Origin: Blattabacterium cuenoti
GTDB lineage: Bacteria > Bacteroidota > Bacteroidia > Flavobacteriales > Blattabacteriaceae
NCBI RefSeq assembly: GCF_014251815.1
Contig: NZ_CP059202.1
Coordinates: forward strand, 1-64,000
Direction: 5' to 3'
Length of the DNA stretch: 64,000 nt
Below are positions 1 to 8,981 of this stretch, piece by piece. The position numbers and the translations under genes are program-made. Positions within the stretch are counted from its first letter, which is position 1; every line of letters starts with the position of its first letter. The notes under the pieces are model-generated. The model saw only the letters and a program-made list of their open reading frames with translations. It did no database searches and had not been told where the DNA came from.

Positions 1-1254
1 ATGGACAATGAAGCTTTAATAGACTCTTTTTCAGATTTCAAATATGAAAAAAATATAGATAGAGTGAGTCTTATGGCCATTTTGGAAGAATCTATACGGT
101 GTGTTTTAAGAAAGAAATATGAATCATCAAAAAATTATGATATTATTGTAAATCCAGATCAAGGGGATTTAGAAATATGGAGAAACCGTGTAGTTGTACA
201 AGATGGAAAAGTAAAAGATATAAATAAGGAAATAGAATTATCTACAGCTAAAAAAATAGAACCCGATTTTGAAATCGGGGAAGAGGTGACAGAAAAAGTT
301 GAATTACAATCTTTAGGACGAAGATCTATTTTATCTTTAAGGCAAAATTTACTTTCCAAAATTAATGAATATGATAATACAAATACTTATAAAAAATTAA
401 AAAATAAAATAGGAGAAATCATTAATGTAGAAGTATATCACATTTTGCCCAAGCAAATAATTATGAGAGACGATGAACAAAATGAGATGGTTTTACCTAA
501 ACAAGAACAAATTCCAAATGACTTTTTTAGAAAAGGAGATCCAGTCAGAGTTTTAGTTAAACGAGTAGACTGGAAAGATAATAAACCTTTTGCTATTCTT
601 ACTAGAAAGGATGAGTCTTTCTTAGAAGAACTTTTTAAGTTAGAGATTCCAGAAGTTTCTGATGGATTGATTACAGTAAAAAAGGTAGCACGTATTCCAG
701 GAGAAAAAGCGAAAGTGTCTGTAGAATCTTATGACGACCGGATAGATCCAGTAGGAGCTTGTGTCGGGATGAAAGGTTCTAGAATTCATCCTATTGTTAG
801 AGAATTAAGAAATGAAAATATTGATGTAATTAATTATACTTCTAATACACAATTATATATAATGCGATCCTTGAGTCCTGCAAAAGTTTCTATGATGGAA
901 ATTAATGAAGTACATAAATATGTAAACGTATATGTAAAAATAGAAGAAATATCGAAAGCAATTGGAAAAGGAGGACAAAATATAAAATTAGCGAGTCAAT
1001 TGACCGGATACAAAATCCATATATTCAGAGATTTTCCTTATGAAGACGATGTAGAATTAACAGAATTTTCTGATGAAATAGAATCAGAAGTTTTGGAAAA
1101 ATTTCATAAAGTAGGTTTAAGTACCGCAAAATCTGTTTTAAATTACAGGAAAAACGATTTAAGTAAACGAACTAATCTTGAAGAAAAAATCATTGATAAA
1201 GTATTTTCCATATTGAGAAAAGAATTTGAAGAAGAATTAAATATAAATACATAA
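1..1254 (+). CDS. nusA: Transcription termination/antitermination factor NusA
   Basis: NusA binds RNA polymerase and nascent RNA and modulates pausing, termination and antitermination. The 417-residue protein has the family order: N-terminal polymerase-binding domain (about 1-130), S1 domain (about 135-205), then two KH domains. The KH GxxG-like loops are visible as VGMKGSRI near residue 255 and IGKGGQN near 321. A short C-terminal helical region (about 350-417) follows, and there is no long E. coli-type acidic repeat, so the length is normal for Bacteroidetes. The ATG at base 1 gives a natural flavobacterial N-terminus (MDNEALIDSFSDFK), so the gene is probably complete although the window begins on it. 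infB follows after 53 bp on the same strand, the classic nusA-infB order. Confidence 0.96.
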   Translation: MDNEALIDSFSDFKYEKNIDRVSLMAILEESIRCVLRKKYESSKNYDIIVNPDQGDLEIWRNRVVVQDGKVKDINKEIELSTAKKIEPDFEIGEEVTEKVELQSLGRRSILSLRQNLLSKINEYDNTNTYKKLKNKIGEIINVEVYHILPKQIIMRDDEQNEMVLPKQEQIPNDFFRKGDPVRVLVKRVDWKDNKPFAILTRKDESFLEELFKLEIPEVSDGLITVKKVARIPGEKAKVSVESYDDRIDPVGACVGMKGSRIHPIVRELRNENIDVINYTSNTQLYIMRSLSPAKVSMMEINEVHKYVNVYVKIEEISKAIGKGGQNIKLASQLTGYKIHIFRDFPYEDDVELTEFSDEIESEVLEKFHKVGLSTAKSVLNYRKNDLSKRTNLEEKIIDKVFSILRKEFEEELNINT

Positions 1255-1307
1255 TTTTTTCCTTTTAATATTTTTATTTTTGTTCCTAATATATTTTATA
1301 TTTTTAT

Positions 1308-3932
1308 ATGACTGATAAAATCAGATTAAAAACAGTATTAACAAAATTTAATATTTCCTTACAAAGAGTAATTAGTTTTTTACAAAAAAAAGGAATTGAA
1401 ATAGAAAATAATCCTAATGCAAAAATAGAAGAACAAGTATATAAATCTCTTGTTCTCGAATTTCAAAGTTACAAGAAAATACGAGATGAGTCTGAGAAAA
1501 TTTCTTTACAAAAGAAAATGGAAAAAGAGAGAATAAAAAAAGAATTGTTAAAGTCAAAACTCATTCACAATTGTAAAATTATACGTGCTAAATCAGAAAA
1601 ATTAGTGGGATTCAAAAAAATAGGAAAAATAGATATTGATACATTAGACAAAAAACATGGAACTCAAGAAGAAGAAGAAAAAAAAAACAATTTACATCAA
1701 CATAAAGAAAAAAAAATAGTAAATAAAATTAAAAATAAACCTGAACATATTGATACGATCTATCAAAAGCTAGATGGCGTCATGTTAACAGGAGATAGGA
1801 TAGATCTATCTCAATTTGAAAAAAAAAGAACGAAATTTGAAATTAAAAAAAAACGAAGAAGAATTAAAAAAGAAATTTTCATTGAGGAAATAAAAAACGT
1901 TATTACAGGAAAAAAACAAAACCAGAACAAAGAAAGGAAATATTATTTAAATCATAAACATTCTAACGATAAAAAAACAGAAAAGTCGAAAAATAAAAAA
2001 AATGTACAAAAATCGGTAATTACTGATGAACAAATCAAAAAACAAATTAAAGAAACTTTGGAAAAATTATCCTACAAAGGAGTAAAATCGAAAGCTTCAA
2101 AAATTAGAAAAGAAAAACGTCAGTCTAAAAAAGAAAAAAGACTTATAAAAAATGAAATAGAAAATAAAAAAGAAGAAAAAATTCTAAAACTAGCTGAATT
2201 TACAACAGTTAATGAATTAGCATCTATGATGAAAGTCAACGCAACTGATGTAATTATGTCTTGCATGTCTTTGGGTATTATGGTGACCATGAACCAAAGA
2301 TTAGATGCAGAGATACTGACTTTAGTCGCAGATGAATTTGGATTTAATGTAAAATTTGTTGGATTGGATTTAGAAGAGGCGGTTCAGGAGGATAAAGATT
2401 TAGAGGAAGATTTAAAACCTAGACCTCCTATCATTACCGTTATGGGACATGTGGATCATGGGAAAACATCTTTGTTAGATTATATTAGAAATACCAATGT
2501 TATTGCAGGGGAAGCTGGTGGAATCACTCAACATATAGCAGCTTATAGTGTGGAATGTTCCAATAATCAAAGTATTACTTTTTTAGACACTCCAGGTCAT
2601 GAAGCATTCACTGCTATGCGTGCTAGAGGAGCACAAATAACGGATATCGCTATTATAGTGATAGCTGCTGATGATCAGGTAATGCCACAAACTAAGGAGG
2701 CAATTAGTCATGCTCAAGCGGCTAATGTTCCTATTATTTTTGTTTTCAATAAAATGGATAAATCTAATGTCAATACAGATAAAATTAGGGAACAATTAGC
2801 AAATTTAAATTTCTTAGTAAGAGAATGGGGGGGGAAGTATATCACACAAGAAATATCAGCGAAGTTAGGAACTGGAATAGATGAATTATTAAAAAAAGTC
2901 CTTTTAGTCGCTCAATCATTGAATCTAAAATCCAATCCAAATAAACCGGCCGTAGGAACAGTTATAGAAGCTTCTTTAGATAAAGGAAGAGGATATATAA
3001 CAACTTTACTTATTCAAGGAGGTACATTAAAAATAGGGGATTATGTTTTGGCAGGAATTCATCATGGTAAAGTAAAAAATATTTTAGATGAACGAGGAAA
3101 ATCTATTCTATCAGCAGGGCCATCTAAACCTATTACCATTTTAGGATTAAATGGAGCTCCTACTGCTGGAGATAAATTCAAAATATTTAAAGATGAAAAA
3201 GAAGCCAAGCAGTTAGCTTCTAGAAGAGAACAATTACAAAGAGAACAAAATATACGAGCTCAAAAACATCTTACATTGGATGAGATAGGAAGACGGATAG
3301 CATTAGGAGACTTTAAAGAATTAAAGATTATTATTAAAGGAGATGTAGATGGATCAGTAGAAGCCATTGCTGATGCTCTCCAAAAATTATCTACAAATAC
3401 TATTATGGTCAATATTATTTATAAAGGAGTTGGTCAAATTACAGAATCCGATGTTTTATTAGCAAGTGCTTCAGATGCTATTATTATAGGATTTAACGTT
3501 CGTCCTAATATTGGAGCTAAAAATATAGAAAAAAAAGAAAATATAGAAATACGAACTTATTCGATTATATACGATGTGACTAACGATATACAAGAAGCTA
3601 TGGATGGGATGTTGTCTCCCGATATTAGAGAGAAAATATTAGGAAATGCTGAAATCAGAGAAATATTTAAAATTACAAAAGCAGGGACTATAGCAGGATG
3701 TATGGTTACAGAAGGAAAATTATTACGTCAAGCAAAAGTAAGATTGATTCGAGAAGGAATAGTGATTCATAACGGAGAATTTACTTCTCTAAAACGTTTC
3801 AAAGAAGACGTAAAAGAAGTATCCAAAGGATATGAATGTGGATTAGGAATCAAGAATTATAATAATATAAGATCTGGAGATATTATAGAAGTATATGAAG
3901 AATTATCTGATAGAAAAAGTGAAATCAAGTAA
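1308..3932 (+). CDS. infB: Translation initiation factor IF-2
   Basis: IF-2 is the GTPase that delivers initiator tRNA and promotes subunit joining. The 874-residue protein has an N-terminal IF2_N-like segment (about 1-50), then a long, low-complexity Lys/Glu-rich linker (about 55-300). The G domain follows, with P-loop GHVDHGKT near residue 380, DTPGHE near 427 and NKMD near 481, then the beta-barrel and C-terminal tRNA-binding domains. The conserved C-terminal half is intact; the linker looks AT-driven in composition. A run of eight G (2827-2834) encodes a Gly-Gly pair inside the G domain without breaking the frame. It lies between nusA and aspS in one transcription direction, with aspS 11 bp downstream. 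Confidence 0.97.
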   Translation: MTDKIRLKTVLTKFNISLQRVISFLQKKGIEIENNPNAKIEEQVYKSLVLEFQSYKKIRDESEKISLQKKMEKERIKKELLKSKLIHNCKIIRAKSEKLVGFKKIGKIDIDTLDKKHGTQEEEEKKNNLHQHKEKKIVNKIKNKPEHIDTIYQKLDGVMLTGDRIDLSQFEKKRTKFEIKKKRRRIKKEIFIEEIKNVITGKKQNQNKERKYYLNHKHSNDKKTEKSKNKKNVQKSVITDEQIKKQIKETLEKLSYKGVKSKASKIRKEKRQSKKEKRLIKNEIENKKEEKILKLAEFTTVNELASMMKVNATDVIMSCMSLGIMVTMNQRLDAEILTLVADEFGFNVKFVGLDLEEAVQEDKDLEEDLKPRPPIITVMGHVDHGKTSLLDYIRNTNVIAGEAGGITQHIAAYSVECSNNQSITFLDTPGHEAFTAMRARGAQITDIAIIVIAADDQVMPQTKEAISHAQAANVPIIFVFNKMDKSNVNTDKIREQLANLNFLVREWGGKYITQEISAKLGTGIDELLKKVLLVAQSLNLKSNPNKPAVGTVIEASLDKGRGYITTLLIQGGTLKIGDYVLAGIHHGKVKNILDERGKSILSAGPSKPITILGLNGAPTAGDKFKIFKDEKEAKQLASRREQLQREQNIRAQKHLTLDEIGRRIALGDFKELKIIIKGDVDGSVEAIADALQKLSTNTIMVNIIYKGVGQITESDVLLASASDAIIIGFNVRPNIGAKNIEKKENIEIRTYSIIYDVTNDIQEAMDGMLSPDIREKILGNAEIREIFKITKAGTIAGCMVTEGKLLRQAKVRLIREGIVIHNGEFTSLKRFKEDVKEVSKGYECGLGIKNYNNIRSGDIIEVYEELSDRKSEIK

Positions 3933-3943
3933 TAAAATAATGT

Positions 3944-5644
3944 ATGTATAGAACACATAATTGTGGTGAATTGAGTCAAAAAGATATTGGAAAAGAAGTC
4001 ATATTATCTGGATGGATCAAAAGAATAAGAAATTTTGGGTCTTTATTTTTTATAGATATTAGGGATTATTTCGGGATTACACAACTAATTATTTATAAAA
4101 AATCAGTAAAAAAAAATCTTCTTTTAAGTAAAGAATCTATAATTAGAGTGAAAGGAAAAGTTGTAGAAAGATTATCTAAGAATTATAATTTACCTACAGG
4201 TGAGATAGAAATCTACGTATCTCATATAGATTTGTTAAATTCATCTTTATCTCCTCCTTTTACTATAGAAGATAAAACTGATGGAAATGAAGAGATTAGA
4301 ATGATTTATCGGTATCTTGATATTAGAAGGGATCCTATTAAAAATAATTTAATAATTCGTCATAATTTGACATTAGAAACACGTAATTTTCTTTCTAAAA
4401 ATAAATTTCTAGAAATAGAAACCCCTTTATTAATAAATTATACTCCAGAAGGAGCTAGAAGTTTTGTTGTACCTTCTAGAATATATACTAATAAATTCTA
4501 TGCATTAGCTCAATCTCCACAATTATTTAAACAATTGTTGATGATAGGAGGAATAGACAGGTATTTTCAAATTGTTAAATGTTTTAGAGACGAAGATTCT
4601 CGTTCTGACAGACAAATAGAATTTACACAAATAGATTGTGAAATGTCTTTTGTAGAAGTTCATGATATATTAACATTTTTTGAAAATTTTATCAAACATA
4701 TTTTCAAAAAGATTAAGAATATTCAATTAGATTCTTTTCCTTGTATTTCTTATTATGATGCGATTAAAATGTATGGGACAGATTCTCCTGATATTCGTTT
4801 CGGAATGTCTTTTGTAGAATTAAATGATTTAACCAAAAAAGAAAATATAAATTTTTTGAAAAATCAAGAATTGGTCATAGGAATTAAAATTAGAAAATGT
4901 ATATATGAAAAAATAGATTGTTTTTTAAAAAAAATAGAAAATAAAAATTTTTTTTGGATAAAATATTTGTATGATCAAACTTTCCTTTTTTCTAATCAAA
5001 ATTTTTTGAATGAGGAAGTTATAAAAATTTTTATAAAATATTTTAAAGCTGTCCCTGGTGATTTTTTATTTTTTTCTTATGGAAAAAAAATAAAAACTCG
5101 AGAAGAACTTGGAAAAATACGATTAAGAATAGCAGAATTTTTGAATTTGAAGAATCCAAAAATTTTTAAACCTTTATGGATAACGGACTTACCTCTATTA
5201 GAATGGGATGAAGAATCTAAAAAATATAAATCAGTGCATCATCCATTCACAAGTCCAAAAGAAGAAGATATTTATTTATTAAAAAAAGATCCCAAAAACA
5301 TTCGTTCTAAATCTTATGATTTGATTATAAATGGAATAGAAATTGGAAGTGGATCTATACGTATTCATAATAAAAATATTCAAAATATAATTTTTAAATA
5401 TTTAGGATTATCTAAAAAGGAAATAGAATCCAGATTTGGCTTTTTTATAAAGGCTTTCGAATATGGTGTCCCTCCTCATGGAGGAATCGCTTTTGGATTA
5501 GATAGATTGGTTAATCTTTTAGAAGGAAATAAAAATATAAAAAATTTTATTGCTTTTCCAAAAAATAATTATGGAAAAGATTTAATGATAAATGCTCCAT
5601 CTTTTTTAGAAAAAGAAAAATTAAAAGAATTACATTTTCGTTAA
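3944..5644 (+). CDS. aspS: Aspartyl-tRNA synthetase
   Basis: This enzyme charges tRNA-Asp with aspartate. The 566 residues show an N-terminal OB-fold anticodon-binding domain (about 1-110) and a class II catalytic core. Motif 2 (FRDEDSRSDRQ) is followed by QIDCEMSF, and motif 3 (GIAFGLDRL) lies near the C-terminus. The bacterial GAD insertion between motifs 2 and 3 is present by length (about 270-420) but is Lys/Phe/Ile-rich and poorly conserved, suggesting erosion. The ATG at 3944 lies 11 bp after infB, so the two are probably cotranscribed. The last 15 bases overlap the 3' end of the convergent ppa gene. Whether it is discriminating or also charges tRNA-Asn cannot be told from sequence alone. 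Confidence 0.96.
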   Translation: MYRTHNCGELSQKDIGKEVILSGWIKRIRNFGSLFFIDIRDYFGITQLIIYKKSVKKNLLLSKESIIRVKGKVVERLSKNYNLPTGEIEIYVSHIDLLNSSLSPPFTIEDKTDGNEEIRMIYRYLDIRRDPIKNNLIIRHNLTLETRNFLSKNKFLEIETPLLINYTPEGARSFVVPSRIYTNKFYALAQSPQLFKQLLMIGGIDRYFQIVKCFRDEDSRSDRQIEFTQIDCEMSFVEVHDILTFFENFIKHIFKKIKNIQLDSFPCISYYDAIKMYGTDSPDIRFGMSFVELNDLTKKENINFLKNQELVIGIKIRKCIYEKIDCFLKKIENKNFFWIKYLYDQTFLFSNQNFLNEEVIKIFIKYFKAVPGDFLFFSYGKKIKTREELGKIRLRIAEFLNLKNPKIFKPLWITDLPLLEWDEESKKYKSVHHPFTSPKEEDIYLLKKDPKNIRSKSYDLIINGIEIGSGSIRIHNKNIQNIIFKYLGLSKKEIESRFGFFIKAFEYGVPPHGGIAFGLDRLVNLLEGNKNIKNFIAFPKNNYGKDLMINAPSFLEKEKLKELHFR

Positions 5645-6127
5645 ATTATTTTTATATCGCAAACAAGATTGTTTATATACAGAAATAGCTTCTTTTTTAT
5701 TTTTCCAATTTCCTATTTTCACTTTTTTATTTTCTAAATCTTTATATACCAAAAAAAAATGTTCTATCTCTTTTTTAGTATGTAAAGCTATTTCGTTAAT
5801 ATCATTTATAGTATTATAATTAGGGTCTTTAACAGGAACACAAATAATCTTTTCATCATCACCTTTTTCATCTGTCATGAAAAAAATTCCTATAGGTTTA
5901 ACCTCTATTAAACAACCAGGAACGGTAGGTTCCGTTAAAAAAACTAATACATCCAATGGATCTCCATCCATAGAAAGAGTTTTTGGAATAAAACCATAAT
6001 CTGTTGGATAACTCATAGGGGAGTACAATACTCGATCTAATCGAATCATATTATTTGTTTTATCAAACTCATATTTATTTCTGCTTCCTTTTGGAATTTC
6101 AATAAGTGCATCAAAACTGATTTTCAT
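5630..6127 (-). CDS. ppa: Inorganic pyrophosphatase (family I)
   Basis: It hydrolyses pyrophosphate to phosphate, pulling biosynthetic reactions forward. The 165-residue length fits soluble family I enzymes. Conserved features include the N-terminal EIPKGSRNKYE block, the Tyr-rich YPTDYGFIP stretch, and the metal-binding signature DGDPLDVLV (about residues 54-62). A further acidic site follows in the CVPVKDPNYN segment. It starts 11 bp downstream of the E2 gene on the minus strand, so the two may share a transcript. Its 3' end overlaps the 3' end of aspS by 15 bp in convergent orientation, leaving no room for a terminator. Confidence 0.95.
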   Translation of the reverse strand: MKISFDALIEIPKGSRNKYEFDKTNNMIRLDRVLYSPMSYPTDYGFIPKTLSMDGDPLDVLVFLTEPTVPGCLIEVKPIGIFFMTDEKGDDEKIICVPVKDPNYNTINDINEIALHTKKEIEHFFLVYKDLENKKVKIGNWKNKKEAISVYKQSCLRYKNNLTKM

Positions 6128-6138
6128 AGTTTTTTATA

Positions 6139-7308
6139 TTATATTTTTGTATAACAATTAAATTTTTCTAGATATAAAGCTACTTTTTTAGCGAAACCTC
6201 CACCTAAAACTCCGTCTATAACACGGTGATCATAAGAATGAGATAGATAAATTTTATGTCTTATTCCTATGAAATCCCCTTCTGGGGTTTCTATTATAGA
6301 CAATTTTTTTTGAATTAAACCTATAGCCATAATAGCTACTTGAGGTTGATGGATAATTGGTGTCCCAAAAAGATTTCCAAAACTTCCTATGTTACTAATA
6401 GTATAAGTTCCTCCTTGCGTTTCTTCAGGTTTTAATTGATTAGATTTAGCTCTTTTGATTAAATCATTAATAATTTTTATTAATCCTACTAAATTATAAG
6501 AATCAGCATTTTTTATTACAGGTACAATTAAATTACCATTAGGTAAGGCAGTAGCAAGTCCTATATGAATATTTCTTTTTTTGATTATGTTTGTTCCATT
6601 TACGGATATATTTATCATAGGTAAATCTTTTATAGCTTTCACCACACATTCTACAAAAACGGACATTAAGGTTAATTTTTCTCCTGTATTTTTCTGAAAT
6701 GAATCTTTTATTTTTTCTCTCCATTTTACTATATTAGTAACATCCGCTTCGACAAAAGAAGTAACATGTGCAGAAATATTTTTGCTATTCATCATATGTT
6801 CTGAAGTAATCCTACGCATTCTATCCATTTCAATTATTTCTTCATTATTTGTAACAACATTTTTGGGAATAATGATCTTATTTCTTTTGAAACGAATATA
6901 TTTCAGTATATCTTTCTTAGTGACACGTCCTTTATTACCAGTACCTTCTATTGTATCTAATTCATATAAGCTAATTCCTTCTCTATGAGCAATAGTACGT
7001 ACAAGAGGAGAGTAAAAATATTTTTTATTTTTTTCTATTATTGGAACTTTTTCTAAAGAAAATTGTTCTTCCGTTTCTAAAATCGCAATGAAACTTCCTA
7101 CCTTAGCAACTTCATTAGGAGCGAATAATTTCTTTTTTAAGATACCATTTACAGGTGAAGAGATTTCGGAATCTACTTTATCTGTAGCTATTTCTACCAA
7201 AATATCTTCTTTTTTTACAGAATCCCCTTCTTCTTTTAACCAACGAATGATAATAGCCTCAGCTATACTTTCACCCATGGCTGGAAGGGGCAAATTATAC
7301 TCGGCCAT
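6139..7308 (-). CDS. Lipoate-dependent 2-oxo acid dehydrogenase E2, branched-chain type
   Basis: E2 acyltransferases carry acyl groups on a lipoyl arm from E1 to CoA. The 389 residues contain one lipoyl domain (about 1-78; lipoyl Lys within EIATDKVDSE), a short peripheral subunit-binding domain (about 95-135; GTGNKGRVTKKDI) and the catalytic domain, whose active-site signature SYDHRVIDG lies near residue 368. The N-terminus (LPLPAMGESIAEA) resembles the flavobacterial branched-chain-type E2 more than the PDH E2. It is distinct from the 2-oxoglutarate E2 at 52632-53843. No E1 or E3 gene lies next to it, so the substrate (pyruvate or branched-chain oxo acids) is inference. It is divergent from nnr across a 101-bp gap and followed by ppa. 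Confidence 0.88.
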   Translation of the reverse strand: MAEYNLPLPAMGESIAEAIIIRWLKEEGDSVKKEDILVEIATDKVDSEISSPVNGILKKKLFAPNEVAKVGSFIAILETEEQFSLEKVPIIEKNKKYFYSPLVRTIAHREGISLYELDTIEGTGNKGRVTKKDILKYIRFKRNKIIIPKNVVTNNEEIIEMDRMRRITSEHMMNSKNISAHVTSFVEADVTNIVKWREKIKDSFQKNTGEKLTLMSVFVECVVKAIKDLPMINISVNGTNIIKKRNIHIGLATALPNGNLIVPVIKNADSYNLVGLIKIINDLIKRAKSNQLKPEETQGGTYTISNIGSFGNLFGTPIIHQPQVAIMAIGLIQKKLSIIETPEGDFIGIRHKIYLSHSYDHRVIDGVLGGGFAKKVALYLEKFNCYTKI

Positions 7309-7337
7309 CTAGATTAATCGTTTTATATTTGCTGATA

Positions 7338-7368
7338 TTAATCAGGTTTCATAATCTAATCTGATTAA
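7338..7368. promoter_or_regulatory. Inverted repeat in the E2/nnr divergent promoter region
   Basis: TTAATCAG (7338-7345) and CTGATTAA (7361-7368) are perfect reverse complements separated by 15 bases, in the 101-bp gap between the divergent E2 gene and nnr. A related AGATTAAT lies nearby at 7312-7319, and TATATTTG (7324-7331) resembles a Bacteroidetes -7 element but has no clear -33 partner. It could be an operator or a chance AT-rich match. Confidence 0.25.
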
Positions 7369-7409
7369 AATAGAAACAAAATTAAAAATAATAAATTCAT
7401 TTAAAAAAA

Positions 7410-8981
7410 ATGAAAATTCTTTCTTTAGATCAAATTAGAAAAGCAGATCAATATTGTATTGATTCTGAATCAATTTCTTATGTTCAATTAATGGAAAGAG
7501 CAGCTAAAGGTTGTTTTGATTGGATTATTAACAATAAATATTTAAAAATTAAAAAAATTCCATTTATAGTGTTAGTAGGAAATGGAAATAATGGAGGGGA
7601 TGGGCTTTCTTTGTCTTATATGTTATATTCATGCGGAGCCACAGTTTCTATATATGAACTAAATATTTCCAATCATTTTTCAAATGAATTTTTAATCAAT
7701 AAAAATAAAATATTACAACATAAAATAAGTTTTTTAACTATTAATGAAGGATCGAAATTTCCTATTCTTAATCAAGAAAGTTATCTTATTGATGCTATTT
7801 TTGGAATAGGATTTAACCGTCCAATTCATCAATATTGGAAACATTTTTTTCGTTATATTAACAAAAAAAAATTTAAAGCGGTTATATCCATAGACGTTCC
7901 ATCTGGACTTTTTATTGAAAAAAATCATGAAAATTTTGAGGGAATAATCAAAGCTACTCACACTTTGACTTTTCAAGTTCCAAAATTATCTTTTTTATTA
8001 CCAGATTATGAAAATTATGTTGGAAAGTGGTATTTGATAAATATTGGATGGAAAATTGATTTTATTCGAAAAATACAAGTTCATAATTATTATATAGATA
8101 ATGCCTATATTCATACTATATATAAGAAAAAAATAAGAAAAAAATTTTCACATAAAGGAAATTATGGTCATGGAATGATTATAGGTGGAAGTTTTGGAAT
8201 GATAGGATCTGTTGTCCTTTCCGCAACTGCTAGTTTTCGTTCTGGAATAGGAAAATTAAGTGTATATGTTCCTTATTGCGGATATCAAATTATACAAAAT
8301 ACGCTTCCAGAGGCTATTGTAAATACAGATATAAAAGAACATTATATTAGTAATATCGTAATTTCTAATAAAAATATCAACGCAATAGGAATTGGAATGG
8401 GAATGGGAGTTCATCCTAAAACTGTATATGCTCTAGAATCTTTTTTATTAAAAAATAAAAAAATACCAATGGTAATTGACGCAGACGCTATAAATATATT
8501 GTCACATCAATTACAATTATTAGATCTTCTTCCAAAAGAAACTATTCTTACTCCTCATCCAAAAGAATTTCAAAGATTATCTAAATCATGGAAAAATGAT
8601 TATGAAAAATTGCATCTTTTAAAAGAAATGTCTAAAAAATATACAATTTTTATTGTATTAAAAGGAGCACATTCCGTTATTTCAACACCTAATGGGGATC
8701 TGTACTTTAATAGTACAGGAAACCCAGGAATGGCAACAGCAGGGAGTGGAGATGTTCTTACTGGAATGATCATGAGTTTTTTATCCCAAGGATTTTCTCC
8801 AAAAGAATCATGCATCATGGGAGTTTATTTACACGGATTATCAGGAGATATTGCCTCAAAAAAATTAAACGAAGAATCTATTATAGCTAACGATATTATT
8901 AATCATATAGGTGAGGCATATTTGAAAAATAAAAATTTGAATGATATTAATGAAACAACTTTAGATTTTTTTGATCTGTGA
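7410..8981 (+). CDS. nnr: Bifunctional NAD(P)H-hydrate epimerase / ADP-dependent dehydratase
   Basis: It repairs hydrated NAD(P)H: the N-terminal YjeF_N domain (about 1-215) epimerises R/S-NAD(P)HX and the C-terminal carbohydrate-kinase-like domain (about 235-505) dehydrates S-NAD(P)HX with ADP. The epimerase nucleotide loop GNGNNGGDGLSL is at about residues 57-68. The dehydratase shows GNYGHGMIIGGS near 250 and its catalytic signature TAGSGDVLTG near 445. The 523-residue length is normal for the fused enzyme. The last 21 bases overlap the convergent lnt gene. Retention of a metabolite-repair enzyme in so compact a genome is in line with its near universality. Confidence 0.95.
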   Translation: MKILSLDQIRKADQYCIDSESISYVQLMERAAKGCFDWIINNKYLKIKKIPFIVLVGNGNNGGDGLSLSYMLYSCGATVSIYELNISNHFSNEFLINKNKILQHKISFLTINEGSKFPILNQESYLIDAIFGIGFNRPIHQYWKHFFRYINKKKFKAVISIDVPSGLFIEKNHENFEGIIKATHTLTFQVPKLSFLLPDYENYVGKWYLINIGWKIDFIRKIQVHNYYIDNAYIHTIYKKKIRKKFSHKGNYGHGMIIGGSFGMIGSVVLSATASFRSGIGKLSVYVPYCGYQIIQNTLPEAIVNTDIKEHYISNIVISNKNINAIGIGMGMGVHPKTVYALESFLLKNKKIPMVIDADAINILSHQLQLLDLLPKETILTPHPKEFQRLSKSWKNDYEKLHLLKEMSKKYTIFIVLKGAHSVISTPNGDLYFNSTGNPGMATAGSGDVLTGMIMSFLSQGFSPKESCIMGVYLHGLSGDIASKKLNEESIIANDIINHIGEAYLKNKNLNDINETTLDFFDL

